The translations under genes and the position numbers were made by a program. The notes beneath the pieces were generated by a model, which worked only from the letters and a program-made list of their open reading frames with translations, did not search any database and was not told where the DNA came from. A stretch of DNA of 64,000 bases from Halanaerobium saccharolyticum (GTDB lineage Bacteria > Bacillota > Halanaerobiia > Halanaerobiales > Halanaerobiaceae). Shown here one piece after another: positions 1-7,262 of this stretch. The stretch is from NCBI RefSeq assembly GCF_004362045.1, contig NZ_SNWX01000012.1, positions 23,182 to 87,181 on the forward strand, written 5' to 3'. Each line of letters opens with the position of its first letter. Position 1 is the stretch's first letter.

Positions 1-975
1 GGTGAGTACTTAGAAAAATCAGGAGAAATCGATATGGTTGCCTTTGATAAAACTGGAACCTTAAGTAAAGGAGAAGCAGAAGTTAATCAGATAATAACTT
101 ATAACAAAAATGAAGCTGAAGTTTTAAGTCTGGCGGCAGCTGCTGAATTTAATTCTGAACATCACCTGGCCCGGGCCATCAAAAATAAAGCAGAAAAGAC
201 ACTGGAAACAGAAATTAAATCTCCAGTAAACTTTGAGACTCATACCGGAAAAGGAGTAACTGCTCAAATTGACAGTAAAAAAATTATGATCGGAAACAGC
301 AGATTATTTAGGGAGCAGGGAATTGAAATCAGTCAGGAAATTGAAGAGCAAAAAAACCAGCTGGAAGCAGAGGGGAAAACAGTGGTTGTGGCAGCAGAAA
401 ATGATCAAATTATCGCCTTAATTTCCATTGCTGACAGACCTCGAGAAAATGCCTATCAGATTGTAGAGAAGCTAAAAAATGTAGGTATCAAAAAAGTAGT
501 GATGTTAACTGGAGACAATGAGCGAATAGCAGAATCAGTTGCTGATGAATTAAATCTTGATGGTTATAAAGCTGAATTACTGCCCGAAGATAAGGTAAAG
601 GCGGTAGAAGAATATCAAAAAGAAGGTTATAAAGTGGCTATGGTAGGAGATGGAATCAATGATACACCTTCTCTGGTAACGGCTGATATTGGGATCGCAA
701 TGGGAGCAGCCGGTACAGATGCTGCAATTGATACGGCGGATATTACTTTAATGGCAGATAACTTAAATAAACTGCCATATGCAATAGGACTCAGCAAAGC
801 AGCTAATAGAAATATAAAACAAAATGTAGTTTTTGCTGTTCTGATTGTTTTCGCTCTACTGGCAGGTGTTTTAGGTCAGAAAGTATTTCTAGCTTCTGGA
901 ATGCTGGTCCATGAGTTGAGTGTTTTAATAGTAATCTTTAATGCAATGCGCTTATTGAGATATGATACAGCATAA
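1..975 (+). CDS. P1B-type heavy-metal ATPase, C-terminal part (5' cut by window edge)
   Basis: The reading frame is open from base 1, so the gene starts upstream of the window; an internal ATG at 34 is not the start. The visible part is the phosphorylation and ATP-binding half of a metal-exporting P-type ATPase: DKTGT phosphorylation loop near the beginning, TGDN, GDGINDTPS hinge motif, then two closing membrane segments ending in HELSVLIVIFNAMRLL, an ending typical of the zinc/cadmium/cobalt-type rather than copper-type pumps. The nucleotide-domain HP dipeptide (normally SEHPL) reads SEHHL here. It precedes an HMA-domain protein and a Crp/Fnr regulator, which suggests a metal-efflux unit. 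The metal cannot be assigned because the CPx membrane motif is outside the window. Confidence 0.9.
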   Translation, partial: GEYLEKSGEIDMVAFDKTGTLSKGEAEVNQIITYNKNEAEVLSLAAAAEFNSEHHLARAIKNKAEKTLETEIKSPVNFETHTGKGVTAQIDSKKIMIGNSRLFREQGIEISQEIEEQKNQLEAEGKTVVVAAENDQIIALISIADRPRENAYQIVEKLKNVGIKKVVMLTGDNERIAESVADELNLDGYKAELLPEDKVKAVEEYQKEGYKVAMVGDGINDTPSLVTADIGIAMGAAGTDAAIDTADITLMADNLNKLPYAIGLSKAANRNIKQNVVFAVLIVFALLAGVLGQKVFLASGMLVHELSVLIVIFNAMRLLRYDTA

Positions 976-1044
976 AAAAATAATTTCAGTTTAATAATTT
1001 TTATTAAGAATAATTCAAAAAATATAATTTGGAGGTAGAAAATA

Positions 1045-1260
1045 ATGAAAAAAATTAAACTTTATTTAGAAGAACTGAGTTGTCCTGACTGTGCAAATAA
1101 GGTAGAACAGGTTTTAAATAAAACAGAAGGAGTCAAAAAAGCTGATGTTCATTATACAACCAGCAGGGCTAATGTAGAATATGATCCAGATAAAATTAAT
1201 TCGGACGGGTTAAAAAAAGCAGTAGCAAAAACAGGATATGAAGTAGAAAAGACTAAATAA
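1045..1260 (+). CDS. Small heavy-metal-associated (HMA) domain protein
   Basis: This 71-residue protein is a single HMA fold with the metal-binding CPDC pair near residues 13-16 (SCPDCANKVEQVL) and the usual ferredoxin-like length. Such proteins act as soluble metallochaperones or as detached metal-binding domains of P1B ATPases. A good GGAGG ribosome site lies about 10 bases before the ATG. It follows the P-type ATPase by 69 bases and probably serves it. The second x-x of the CxxC is PD, unlike the GMxCxxC of the copper chaperone at 2892, so the two may bind different metals; this is inference. Confidence 0.85.
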   Translation: MKKIKLYLEELSCPDCANKVEQVLNKTEGVKKADVHYTTSRANVEYDPDKINSDGLKKAVAKTGYEVEKTK

Positions 1261-1268
1261 ATAATAAA

Positions 1269-1334
1269 GGGCATTTGCTTTTCTCTTTAAGTTTGACTGC
1301 TCAAAAGCATATTAGCTGGAGAAAGCAGATGCCC
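1269..1334. terminator. Long-loop inverted repeat after the HMA gene
   Basis: GGGCATTTGCTTTTCTC (1269-1285) is nearly the reverse complement of GAGAAAGCAGATGCCC (1319-1334), leaving a loop of about 33 bases, followed by AAAATTTT. It most likely ends the HMA transcript, although the large loop is unusual for an intrinsic terminator. It could also be a regulatory hairpin in the leader of the Crp/Fnr gene at 1361. Confidence 0.5.
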
Positions 1335-1360
1335 AAAATTTTATAACTAAGGGTGATAGT

Positions 1361-2029
1361 ATGGATTCCTGTAAGCATGAGGCATGTGTCAGAAAGGTAC
1401 CAATTTTTTCTGATCTGGATAATGAAAAAATAAACAAACTGAACAGTTTAGTCAAACAGAGAAAATTTAAAAATGGAGAGTTAATCTATCTGGAGGGAGA
1501 GATAGGAAAAAATATTTATATTATTGAATCCGGATTGGTTAAACTATATAGAAGTAATGAAGAGGGAAATCAATATATATTAAGATTATTAAAAGAAGGT
1601 GATTTCTTTGGCGAACTGGTATTATTTAAAGAAGAGCAGTTGAGCAGCAGTGCAGAAGCGGTAGGAGACTGCACAATCTGCATGCTTCCCAAAGATGAAC
1701 TGGAAAAATTAATTAAGTCATCACCTGAACTCTCTTATAAACTTCTATCAGCGATTACCAGCCGTTTAAATAAAACTGAAAACAAATTACAGTCGCTGGC
1801 TTTAGAGGATGCAAAAGAGAAAACAATGCGTTTACTGCTGGAGCTGGCAAAAGAAAGCGGAATCAAAAAGGAGAATGGTATTTTAATAAATTTGCCTCTG
1901 AGTCGTGATGGTCTGGCAAATTTAATTGGAACAACCCAGGAAACATTAAGCCGCAAATTGTCTGCCCTGCAGCAGGAAGGACTTATTTCGATACAGGGCC
2001 AGAAAAAGATTTTAATTAAAAATGATTAA
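1361..2029 (+). CDS. Crp/Fnr-family transcription regulator
   Basis: A 222-residue regulator with an N-terminal cyclic-nucleotide-binding fold (about residues 15-130, including the GDFFGEL turn) and a C-terminal winged helix (about 145-220) whose recognition region reads LPLSRDGLANLIGTTQETLSRKL, the standard Crp/Fnr helix-turn-helix. Cysteines at 4 and 9 (DSCKHEAC) resemble the N-terminal cysteines of redox- or metal-responsive members, but a complete set of Fnr iron-sulfur ligands is not visible. In anaerobes such proteins respond to oxygen, nitrosative stress or metals. The location between metal-transport genes suggests it controls them. A strong terminator follows. Confidence 0.9.
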   Translation: MDSCKHEACVRKVPIFSDLDNEKINKLNSLVKQRKFKNGELIYLEGEIGKNIYIIESGLVKLYRSNEEGNQYILRLLKEGDFFGELVLFKEEQLSSSAEAVGDCTICMLPKDELEKLIKSSPELSYKLLSAITSRLNKTENKLQSLALEDAKEKTMRLLLELAKESGIKKENGILINLPLSRDGLANLIGTTQETLSRKLSALQQEGLISIQGQKKILIKND

Positions 2030-2054
2030 TTATCAATAAATATTTAAAATTATT

Positions 2055-2092
2055 AAGGTGCTTTCTCAATTCAGAGAACAGCACCTTTTTTC
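2055..2092 (+). terminator. Intrinsic terminator of the Crp/Fnr gene
   Basis: AAGGTGCT (2055-2062) pairs with AGCACCTT (2080-2087), with inner TCTC/GAGA pairing, followed by a run of T. It separates the regulator gene from the next promoter, whose -35 begins at 2093. Confidence 0.85.
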
Positions 2093-2148
2093 TTGACAGC
2101 CTGAATCTTGAGTGTTATACTATGTTTAAAGATACCATATAGGGGTAT
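2093..2148 (+). promoter_or_regulatory. Sigma-A promoter with CsoR-like operator
   Basis: TTGACA at 2093-2098 and TATACT at 2116-2121 are separated by exactly 17 bases. Just downstream lies ATACCATATAGGGGTAT (2132-2148), a partly palindromic ATACC-n-GGGGTAT sequence matching the G/C-stretch palindromes bound by CsoR repressors in Firmicutes. A near-identical promoter plus operator occurs at 37011-37065, and variants at 2850 and 3125. Repression by the CsoR encoded at 6474 with derepression by copper is inferred from the known family. Confidence 0.75.
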
Positions 2149-2175
2149 ATAGAATCAAATTAAGGGGTTTTTATT

Positions 2176-2808
2176 ATGAGTAAAAATAATAAAATCAAAA
2201 AGCGTTATGATCGAATTGCTCCAGTCTATGATTCTTTAGAACTGCTCATGGAAAAGGGGAAGATGGGGGACTGGCGTCAGAATCTCTGGCAGAAGGTTGA
2301 AGATAAAATTGATAAAGCCGGAATGAGGCTCCTGGAAGCAGGTGTCGGAAGTGGTAAAAATATCGAATACTACCCGGAAGATCTTGAAATTTACGCCATA
2401 GATTTCAGTCCTAAAATGCTTAATCAGGCAGAAAAAAAGGCAAAAAAATATAATAAAGAGGTAAATTTGCTGGAAATGGATATTCAAAATCTGGATTTTG
2501 AAGATGATTATTTTGATCTGATTGTGACCAGCTGTGTATTCTGTTCGGTTCCTGACCCGGTTAAGGGGTTAAAAGAATTAAAACGAGTGCTTAAAAAAGA
2601 GGGCAGGATAATAATGCTGGAGCATATGCGCAGTCAAAATGAATTTGTTGGTAAAATGATGGATTGGTTTAACTGGGTTAGTCTCTACACCTGGGGAGCG
2701 AATATAAATCGTAAAACAATAGAAAATATAGAAAAAGCAGGGCTGGAGCTGGTTGAGATTAATGATCTGATGTCTGATATTGTTAAAGAAATTGAGCTGA
2801 AAAAGTAA
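2176..2808 (+). CDS. Class I SAM-dependent methyltransferase (UbiE-like)
   Basis: A 210-residue Rossmann methyltransferase: motif I LLEAGVGSGKNIEYY near residue 55, acidic loop AIDFSPKML, and a post-motif FDLIVTSCVFCSV with two cysteines. The family methylates small molecules; the substrate here is unknown. It is transcribed from the CsoR-type promoter at 2093, which is unexpected for a housekeeping methyltransferase and suggests a role in metal or metalloid handling (methylation of arsenic-like or thiol compounds is possible but not shown). RBS AAGGGG precedes the ATG. Confidence 0.8.
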   Translation: MSKNNKIKKRYDRIAPVYDSLELLMEKGKMGDWRQNLWQKVEDKIDKAGMRLLEAGVGSGKNIEYYPEDLEIYAIDFSPKMLNQAEKKAKKYNKEVNLLEMDIQNLDFEDDYFDLIVTSCVFCSVPDPVKGLKELKRVLKKEGRIIMLEHMRSQNEFVGKMMDWFNWVSLYTWGANINRKTIENIEKAGLELVEINDLMSDIVKEIELKK

Positions 2809-2815
2809 TTTAATC

Positions 2816-2866
2816 TTGACAAAAACACTAAGTAATGTTACTATTATTTATACCCCCTACATGTAT
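2816..2866 (+). promoter_or_regulatory. Promoter with CsoR-like operator before the copper chaperone
   Basis: TTGACA (2816-2821), a 17-base spacer and TACTAT (2839-2844) are followed by ATACCCCCTACATGTAT (2850-2866). The C-rich half-site is the complement of the GGGGTAT half-site at 2132-2148. It precedes the HMA chaperone by 25 bases. Confidence 0.7.
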
Positions 2867-2891
2867 AATGTATAAAGGAGATGTTAATAAA

Positions 2892-3101
2892 ATGAAAAAG
2901 ACAATTATCATTGAAGGAATGTCCTGTGGACACTGTGAAATGCACACTAAAGAAGAATTAGAAAAAATTGATGGTGTTATTTCTGCAGAAGCTGATGCTG
3001 ATCAGGGTCAGGCTGTAGTAGAAATGGAAAAAGAGGTAGCAGAAGATAAGCTAAAAGCCGCTGTTGAAGAAGCTGGCTACGAATATATTAAAACTGCATA
3101 G
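2892..3101 (+). CDS. copZ: Copper chaperone, CopZ-like HMA protein
   Basis: A 69-residue single HMA domain beginning MKKTIIIEGMSCGHCEMHTK; the GMSCGHC motif is the canonical Cu(I) site of CopZ-type chaperones, which hand copper to CopA. The ATG at 2892 is chosen over upstream in-frame starts because it begins the HMA fold and has AAGGAG 11 bases before it. A CsoR-like operator lies directly upstream, and copA and csoR follow in the same cluster, which supports copper as the cargo. Confidence 0.85.
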   Translation: MKKTIIIEGMSCGHCEMHTKEELEKIDGVISAEADADQGQAVVEMEKEVAEDKLKAAVEEAGYEYIKTA

Positions 3102-3124
3102 ATTTAAAAAATTTTAATCTAAAT

Positions 3125-3142
3125 ATACATGCTAGGGGTACA
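3125..3142 (+). promoter_or_regulatory. CsoR-like operator before the RseC-like gene
   Basis: ATACATGCTAGGGGTAC at 3125-3141 is close to the reverse complement of the site at 2850-2866. No convincing -35/-10 pair was found with it, so it may act on read-through from the copZ promoter or mark a weak promoter. Confidence 0.5.
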
Positions 3143-3168
3143 TTTTTTAAAATAGGAGGTAAACTCCA

Positions 3169-3609
3169 ATGGAAGAATTAGCTACTGTAGTTAAAAAGAA
3201 AAGCGAGAAGGCAGAGGTTAAAATCACAAGATATTCTGCCTGCAGTAAGTGTGATAAAAGCTGCAGTCTGGCTGGTGACAGCCATGATCAGGACGAAATT
3301 GTTTTAGAAGTGGAAGATAGGATTGGAGTTACACCAGGAGATCAGGTTTTAGTTGAAATGGAAAAAGGCAATCTCTTATTTGCTACTATTGTTGTTTACG
3401 TAATTCCAATATTTTTAATGATAGCAGGCTATTTTTTCGGAGTCTGGATGGCAGCCTTGTTGAATATAGCGGCAGCAGAAGTGGCAGGTATTGCAGGTAC
3501 TTTTGTTTTTTTAATTCTTTCGTTTTTAATAAACAAATTATTTAATTCTCATCTGAAAAAGACTTCTTCTTTTGAGCCGAAAATTAAACGAATAATTAAT
3601 AGAAGTTAA
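3169..3609 (+). CDS. RseC/MucC-family membrane protein
   Basis: A 146-residue protein with a cysteine cluster CSKCDKSC (about residues 25-32) in a cytoplasmic or membrane-proximal N-terminal domain, followed by two transmembrane helices (about 77-97 and 104-125). The cysteine pattern, a central GDxVLVEM motif and the paired helices match the SoxR-reducing system RseC family. In proteobacteria RseC influences sigma-E and reduction of SoxR; in anaerobic Firmicutes members often sit near Rnf or metal genes. Its place between copZ and copA suggests a role linked to thiol or copper stress. Confidence 0.8.
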   Translation: MEELATVVKKKSEKAEVKITRYSACSKCDKSCSLAGDSHDQDEIVLEVEDRIGVTPGDQVLVEMEKGNLLFATIVVYVIPIFLMIAGYFFGVWMAALLNIAAAEVAGIAGTFVFLILSFLINKLFNSHLKKTSSFEPKIKRIINRS

Positions 3610-3702
3610 ATATATATTAGATCCACACATGATTGCTTTAGAAGCTAAATCAAAAAATTGTACTTTTAGAAACAGTAATATATACTCCAGGGAGGATATA
3701 AG

Positions 3703-3840
3703 ATGGCTCACGGTAAAGATAAAAAAGGCTGGTGGCAGAAATTTGTTGATAAATTAGCTTCAGCAAATGAAAAACAGTATGGAGATGATGTTCCGGACTG
3801 CTGTGGAGATGGAAAAACAAAAAAAGAAAATGGAAAGTGA
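3703..3840 (+). CDS. 45-residue CC-motif protein (LDCC-like putative metal binder)
   Basis: A short gene with a strong GGGAGG ribosome site 6 bases before the ATG. The product begins MAHGKDKKGWWQKFVDKLAS, a basic amphipathic start, and has ANEKQYGDDVPDCCGDG near its middle. The layout (W-x-x-F-x-x-K-L-A-x-A-N-x-x-x-(F/Y)-G ... DCC) matches the small LDCC-motif putative metal-binding proteins found beside copper ATPases in anaerobic Firmicutes, here with P instead of L before DCC. It lies directly upstream of copA. A function as a Cu(I) buffer is inferred. Confidence 0.75.
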   Translation: MAHGKDKKGWWQKFVDKLASANEKQYGDDVPDCCGDGKTKKENGK

Positions 3841-3909
3841 GAATAATCCTATTATGTCGATAGAACTAATTAGATAATAATTATTACAATTTAATGGAGG
3901 TGCAGAATA

Positions 3910-6402
3910 ATGGCAAGTAAGAAAATAACTTTAAAAATAACAGATATGAGCTGTGCCAGCTGTTCTCAGACAGTAGAAAAAGCTTTAAACAAAGCTGATG
4001 GAGTAAGTGAGGCACAGGTTAATTTTGCTGCTGAAAAAGCATATGTCACTTTTGATCCACAGCAAAACAGCAGAGGAAAATTAATTAAGGTTGTTGAAAA
4101 CAGCGGTTATGGTGTTAAAGAAGAAAAGGCAAAGACATCTTTTAAGGTAGGTGGAATGACCTGTGCCAGCTGTTCTTCAGCAGTTGAGAAAGCTTTAAAT
4201 AAAAGTGAAGGTGTTTATCAGGCCAATGTCAATATTGCAACTGAAAAAGGTCATGTAGAGTATAATTCAGAAGTCTTAAGCAAAAACGATTTGAGGGAGA
4301 TTGTAAAGAATTCTGGTTATGAGCTGCTCAGTTTTGAAGATGAAGAAACAGATAAAGGTAGTGAGAATGCTGAAGATGAACTCAGTGATGACATGAAAAA
4401 AGTTAAAGAAGCAAAGCAGAAAATGTGGGGTACCTGGGCTTTTACAATACCGATTATGCTCTGGATGATTCCGGAGATGTTCTTTGGGGTTGCCTGGCCT
4501 AATATGCAGATCTTTAATTTAGGAATGATTGTGCTGGCGATTCCACCACTTTTTGTTTTTGGTCGTAAAACTTTTATAACTGCCTACAGAGCAGTTACTC
4601 ATGGAAGTGCAAATATGGATGTGCTGATTGCAATGGGTACTGGTGCAGCTTTTATCACCGGACCTGCAGTTTTCTTTACTCCGATTGCAAATTATGCTGG
4701 AGTTTCAGCAATGATTATGGCTTTTCATTTAACCGGGCGCTATATTGAAGAAACCGCCAAGGGTAGGGCTTCTCAGGCAATTCGAAAATTACTGGAACTG
4801 GGAGCAAAAACTGCAACAATTATTGAGAATGGAAATGAAAAAGAAGTTGCAATTGAGGATGTACAGCCTGGAGATATCATGCTGATAAAACCAGGAGAAA
4901 AAATCCCTACTGATGGAGAAATTGTAGAAGGTGAGACTACTGTTGACGAGTCAATGGCAACTGGAGAATCAATGCCTGTTAAGAGGAAAAAGGGAGACGA
5001 AGTAATTGGTGCCACTGTTAATCAGAATGGATTGATTAAGGTAAAAGCCACCAAAGTGGGTAAGGATACCTTCCTGTCTCAGGTAGTGAAAATGGTTGAA
5101 GAAGCTCAGGGAACCAAAGTTCCGATTCAGGAATTTGCTGATAAGATAACAGGAATCTTTGTCCCCACTGTTTTAGTTGTAGCGGCCTCAACCTTTGTCT
5201 TATGGCTGATCTTTCCTGATGCATTAAGAGAAGTTGGTTTCTGGGCTCAATCATTTCTTCCCTGGGTTGATCCGACTTTAGGAACATTTACTCTGGCAAT
5301 TTTCGCAACAATCGCTGTCTTAGTAATTGCCTGTCCCTGTGCTTTAGGACTGGCAACTCCAACTGCTCTGATGGTTGGAAGTGGAATTGGAGCTGAAAAT
5401 GGAGTTCTAATCCGTAAAGGTGAGGCAATCCAGACAATGAAGGATGTACACACAATTGTTTTTGATAAAACTGGAACCATTACCAAGGGTAAACCCGAGG
5501 TAACAGATATAACTGCAGCTTCAGACAGCAGTGAAGAGGAATTGCTGCAGCTGGCTGCAAGTGTAGAAGCGGGTTCTGAACATCCTCTGGGAGAAGCAAT
5601 AGTTCGAGGAGCTAAGGACAGAGAAATTGAAATCAAAGAAATTAAAAACTTCAACTCTGTAACCGGTAAAGGGGTTAAAGCGGATGTTGAAGGTAAAGAA
5701 GTACTTGTTGGGAGCAGAAAATTAATGGAATCAGCTGGAATAGATACCTCTGATTTTGAAGATGAATTACAGAGACTGGAAAATGAAGCTAAAACCGCAA
5801 TGCTGGCTGCAGCTGAGGGGAAAATGCTGGGAATAGTTGCTGTAGCAGATGCTTTAAAAGAAGATTCTATCCAGGCAATTGCTGAACTAAAAAAATTGGG
5901 CTTAGAAACAGCAATGATCACGGGGGATAATCAGCGTACAGCTGAGGCAATAGCAAAAGAAGTTGGAATTGACCATGTAGTTGCCGAAGTTATGCCCGAT
6001 GGTAAAGTAGATAAGGTAAAAGAACTGCAGTCTGAGTTTGGTGTGATTGCAATGGTTGGTGATGGAATCAATGATGCACCAGCTTTAACTCAGGCAAATG
6101 TTGGAATAGCAATTGGTACCGGTACAGATATTGCAATAGAATCATCAGATATTACTCTTGTTCGCGGTGATTTATCTTCTGTAATTACAGCAGTTAAACT
6201 TTCCCGGGCAACATTTAGAAAAATTAAACAGAATTTATTCTGGGCCTTTTTCTACAACCTGATTGCGATTCCGGTTGCAATTTTAGGACTGCTGCATCCG
6301 GTAATTGCTGAGATGGCAATGGCTACAAGTTCAATTAGTGTTGTCACAAACGCCAATCTCTTAAGACGCAAAAATGTTCAGGCAGATTATAAAGAAAATT
6401 AA
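3910..6402 (+). CDS. copA: Copper-exporting P1B-type ATPase CopA
   Basis: An 830-residue Cu(+) pump. Two N-terminal HMA domains carry MSCASC (about residues 13-18) and GMTCASC (about 82-88). Then come the membrane helices, the TGES actuator loop, the CPCALGLATP transport motif that defines copper-type pumps, DKTGT phosphorylation site, SEHPLGEA nucleotide motif and GDGINDAPAL hinge. The C-terminal helices contain MAMATSSISVVTNANLL with the conserved M and S that coordinate copper. Length and order are normal for CopA. RBS GGAGG is 6 bases before the ATG. It is followed by csoR. Confidence 0.96.
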   Translation: MASKKITLKITDMSCASCSQTVEKALNKADGVSEAQVNFAAEKAYVTFDPQQNSRGKLIKVVENSGYGVKEEKAKTSFKVGGMTCASCSSAVEKALNKSEGVYQANVNIATEKGHVEYNSEVLSKNDLREIVKNSGYELLSFEDEETDKGSENAEDELSDDMKKVKEAKQKMWGTWAFTIPIMLWMIPEMFFGVAWPNMQIFNLGMIVLAIPPLFVFGRKTFITAYRAVTHGSANMDVLIAMGTGAAFITGPAVFFTPIANYAGVSAMIMAFHLTGRYIEETAKGRASQAIRKLLELGAKTATIIENGNEKEVAIEDVQPGDIMLIKPGEKIPTDGEIVEGETTVDESMATGESMPVKRKKGDEVIGATVNQNGLIKVKATKVGKDTFLSQVVKMVEEAQGTKVPIQEFADKITGIFVPTVLVVAASTFVLWLIFPDALREVGFWAQSFLPWVDPTLGTFTLAIFATIAVLVIACPCALGLATPTALMVGSGIGAENGVLIRKGEAIQTMKDVHTIVFDKTGTITKGKPEVTDITAASDSSEEELLQLAASVEAGSEHPLGEAIVRGAKDREIEIKEIKNFNSVTGKGVKADVEGKEVLVGSRKLMESAGIDTSDFEDELQRLENEAKTAMLAAAEGKMLGIVAVADALKEDSIQAIAELKKLGLETAMITGDNQRTAEAIAKEVGIDHVVAEVMPDGKVDKVKELQSEFGVIAMVGDGINDAPALTQANVGIAIGTGTDIAIESSDITLVRGDLSSVITAVKLSRATFRKIKQNLFWAFFYNLIAIPVAILGLLHPVIAEMAMATSSISVVTNANLLRRKNVQADYKEN

Positions 6403-6473
6403 AGCTAGCATTATTTAAAGATAAATTGAGAATAATTGAATTTGAAATGGAAAAATAGAATGGGGGGGATTTG

Positions 6474-6749
6474 ATGAATTCTTTATGTGATTTAGATAAA
6501 AAAGAGTTAACAACTCGTTTACGAAGAATAGAAGGTCAGGTTCGTGGACTGCAGCGGATGGTGGAAGAAGATAAATACTGTGTTGATATCTTACATCAAA
6601 TTAATGCAGTCCAGGGTGGACTCAAAAAAGTTGGTTTAAAAATTCTGGATAAACATGTCCACGGCTGTGTACAGAGGGCCGTTAAAGACGAAGAAGGCGA
6701 TGATGTAATTAATGAACTGATGGAGGTACTGGCCAAATTTACTGATTAA
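6474..6749 (+). CDS. csoR: Copper-sensing repressor CsoR
   Basis: A 91-residue CsoR/FrmR-family all-helical repressor: LTTRLRRIEGQVRGLQRM is the family signature. Counting from the ATG at 6474 (a TTG one codon earlier is less likely given the GGGGGGG ribosome site), the copper ligands fall at C36, H61 and C65 with the Cu-sensor spacing. The apo form is known to bind GC-tract palindromes and release DNA on Cu(I) binding. Likely targets are the sites at 2132, 2850, 3125 and, 30 kb away, 37049. Confidence 0.93.
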   Translation: MNSLCDLDKKELTTRLRRIEGQVRGLQRMVEEDKYCVDILHQINAVQGGLKKVGLKILDKHVHGCVQRAVKDEEGDDVINELMEVLAKFTD

Positions 6750-6806
6750 TTATGAATTAGCTTTGTTAAAGTGATTATTAATTAGACTTAAATCCTAATA
6801 GCATAA

Positions 6807-6842
6807 ATAAAGCCAGGGCATAAAAACCCTGGCTTTATATGT
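6807..6842. terminator. Intrinsic terminator after csoR
   Basis: ATAAAGCCAGGG (6807-6818) and CCCTGGCTTTAT (6827-6838) are perfect complements around an 8-base loop. The T-tract is short, but the stem is strong and ends the copper cluster. Confidence 0.8.
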
Positions 6843-6967
6843 TTAAAATTAATAAGTCAAGGAATTATTAAAATTGTAAAACAAGATACATGACATAACT
6901 CCTGAATTTGATATTTTAAAATTCTAAGAGTATAATTATAAATAGATTAATTTTTAGTGAATTATAA

Positions 6968-6996
6968 TTGACAAATTATTTAAATTGTGATTTAAT
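6968..6996 (+). promoter_or_regulatory. Promoter of the potassium locus
   Basis: TTGACA at 6968-6973 and TTTAAT at 6991-6996 with a 17-base spacer place transcription start about 7003, just before the riboswitch aptamer. Confidence 0.65.
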
Positions 6997-7011
6997 GATA
7001 AAAAGAAAATA

Positions 7012-7140
7012 TATCTGTTGTCTAATCTCATTTGAGAGCGGGGGACCCACTTTTTTGGGGCGAATCTATATTAGAAGAAGACCTTTACTTCTAGCCCGGC
7101 AGCTAACTCCGTAGACTTTATTAAGGGACAGACTGCCTGT
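7012..7140 (+). promoter_or_regulatory. c-di-AMP riboswitch (ydaO/yuaA class)
   Basis: The leader has the conserved blocks of the ydaO/yuaA aptamer in order: GAGAGCGGGGGACCCA (7033-7048), TTGGGGCGAATC (about 7055-7066) and CAGCTAACTCCGTAGAC (about 7100-7116). The 5' and 3' ends can pair (CTGTTGTC with GACAGACTG) to close the P1 helix. This class senses cyclic di-AMP and usually switches off potassium and osmolyte uptake or wall genes when c-di-AMP is high. Here it sits in front of ktrB and a terminator follows, so an OFF switch is expected. Confidence 0.93.
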
Positions 7141-7160
7141 CATGGCGTTAATTTACTATT

Positions 7161-7190
7161 GACACTACAGTCTATCTGTAGTGTTTTTTT
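7161..7190 (+). terminator. Riboswitch expression-platform terminator
   Basis: ACACTACAG (7162-7170) pairs with CTGTAGTGT (7176-7184) around TCTAT, followed by seven T. It lies between the aptamer and ktrB with no gene in between, so it is the regulated terminator of the riboswitch rather than the end of an operon. Confidence 0.9.
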
Positions 7191-7262
7191 GCATTTATTA
7201 GACTTTTTATTAATAATTTAATGAGGTACATAATTTAAGAAAATGGAATAGGGGAATCAGAA

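Noticed and set aside
3661..3700. ATACTCCAGGGAGGATAT before the 45-aa gene as another CsoR operator
   Set aside because: The G-rich part is the ribosome-binding site and the half-sites do not match the ATACC/GGGGTAT pattern.
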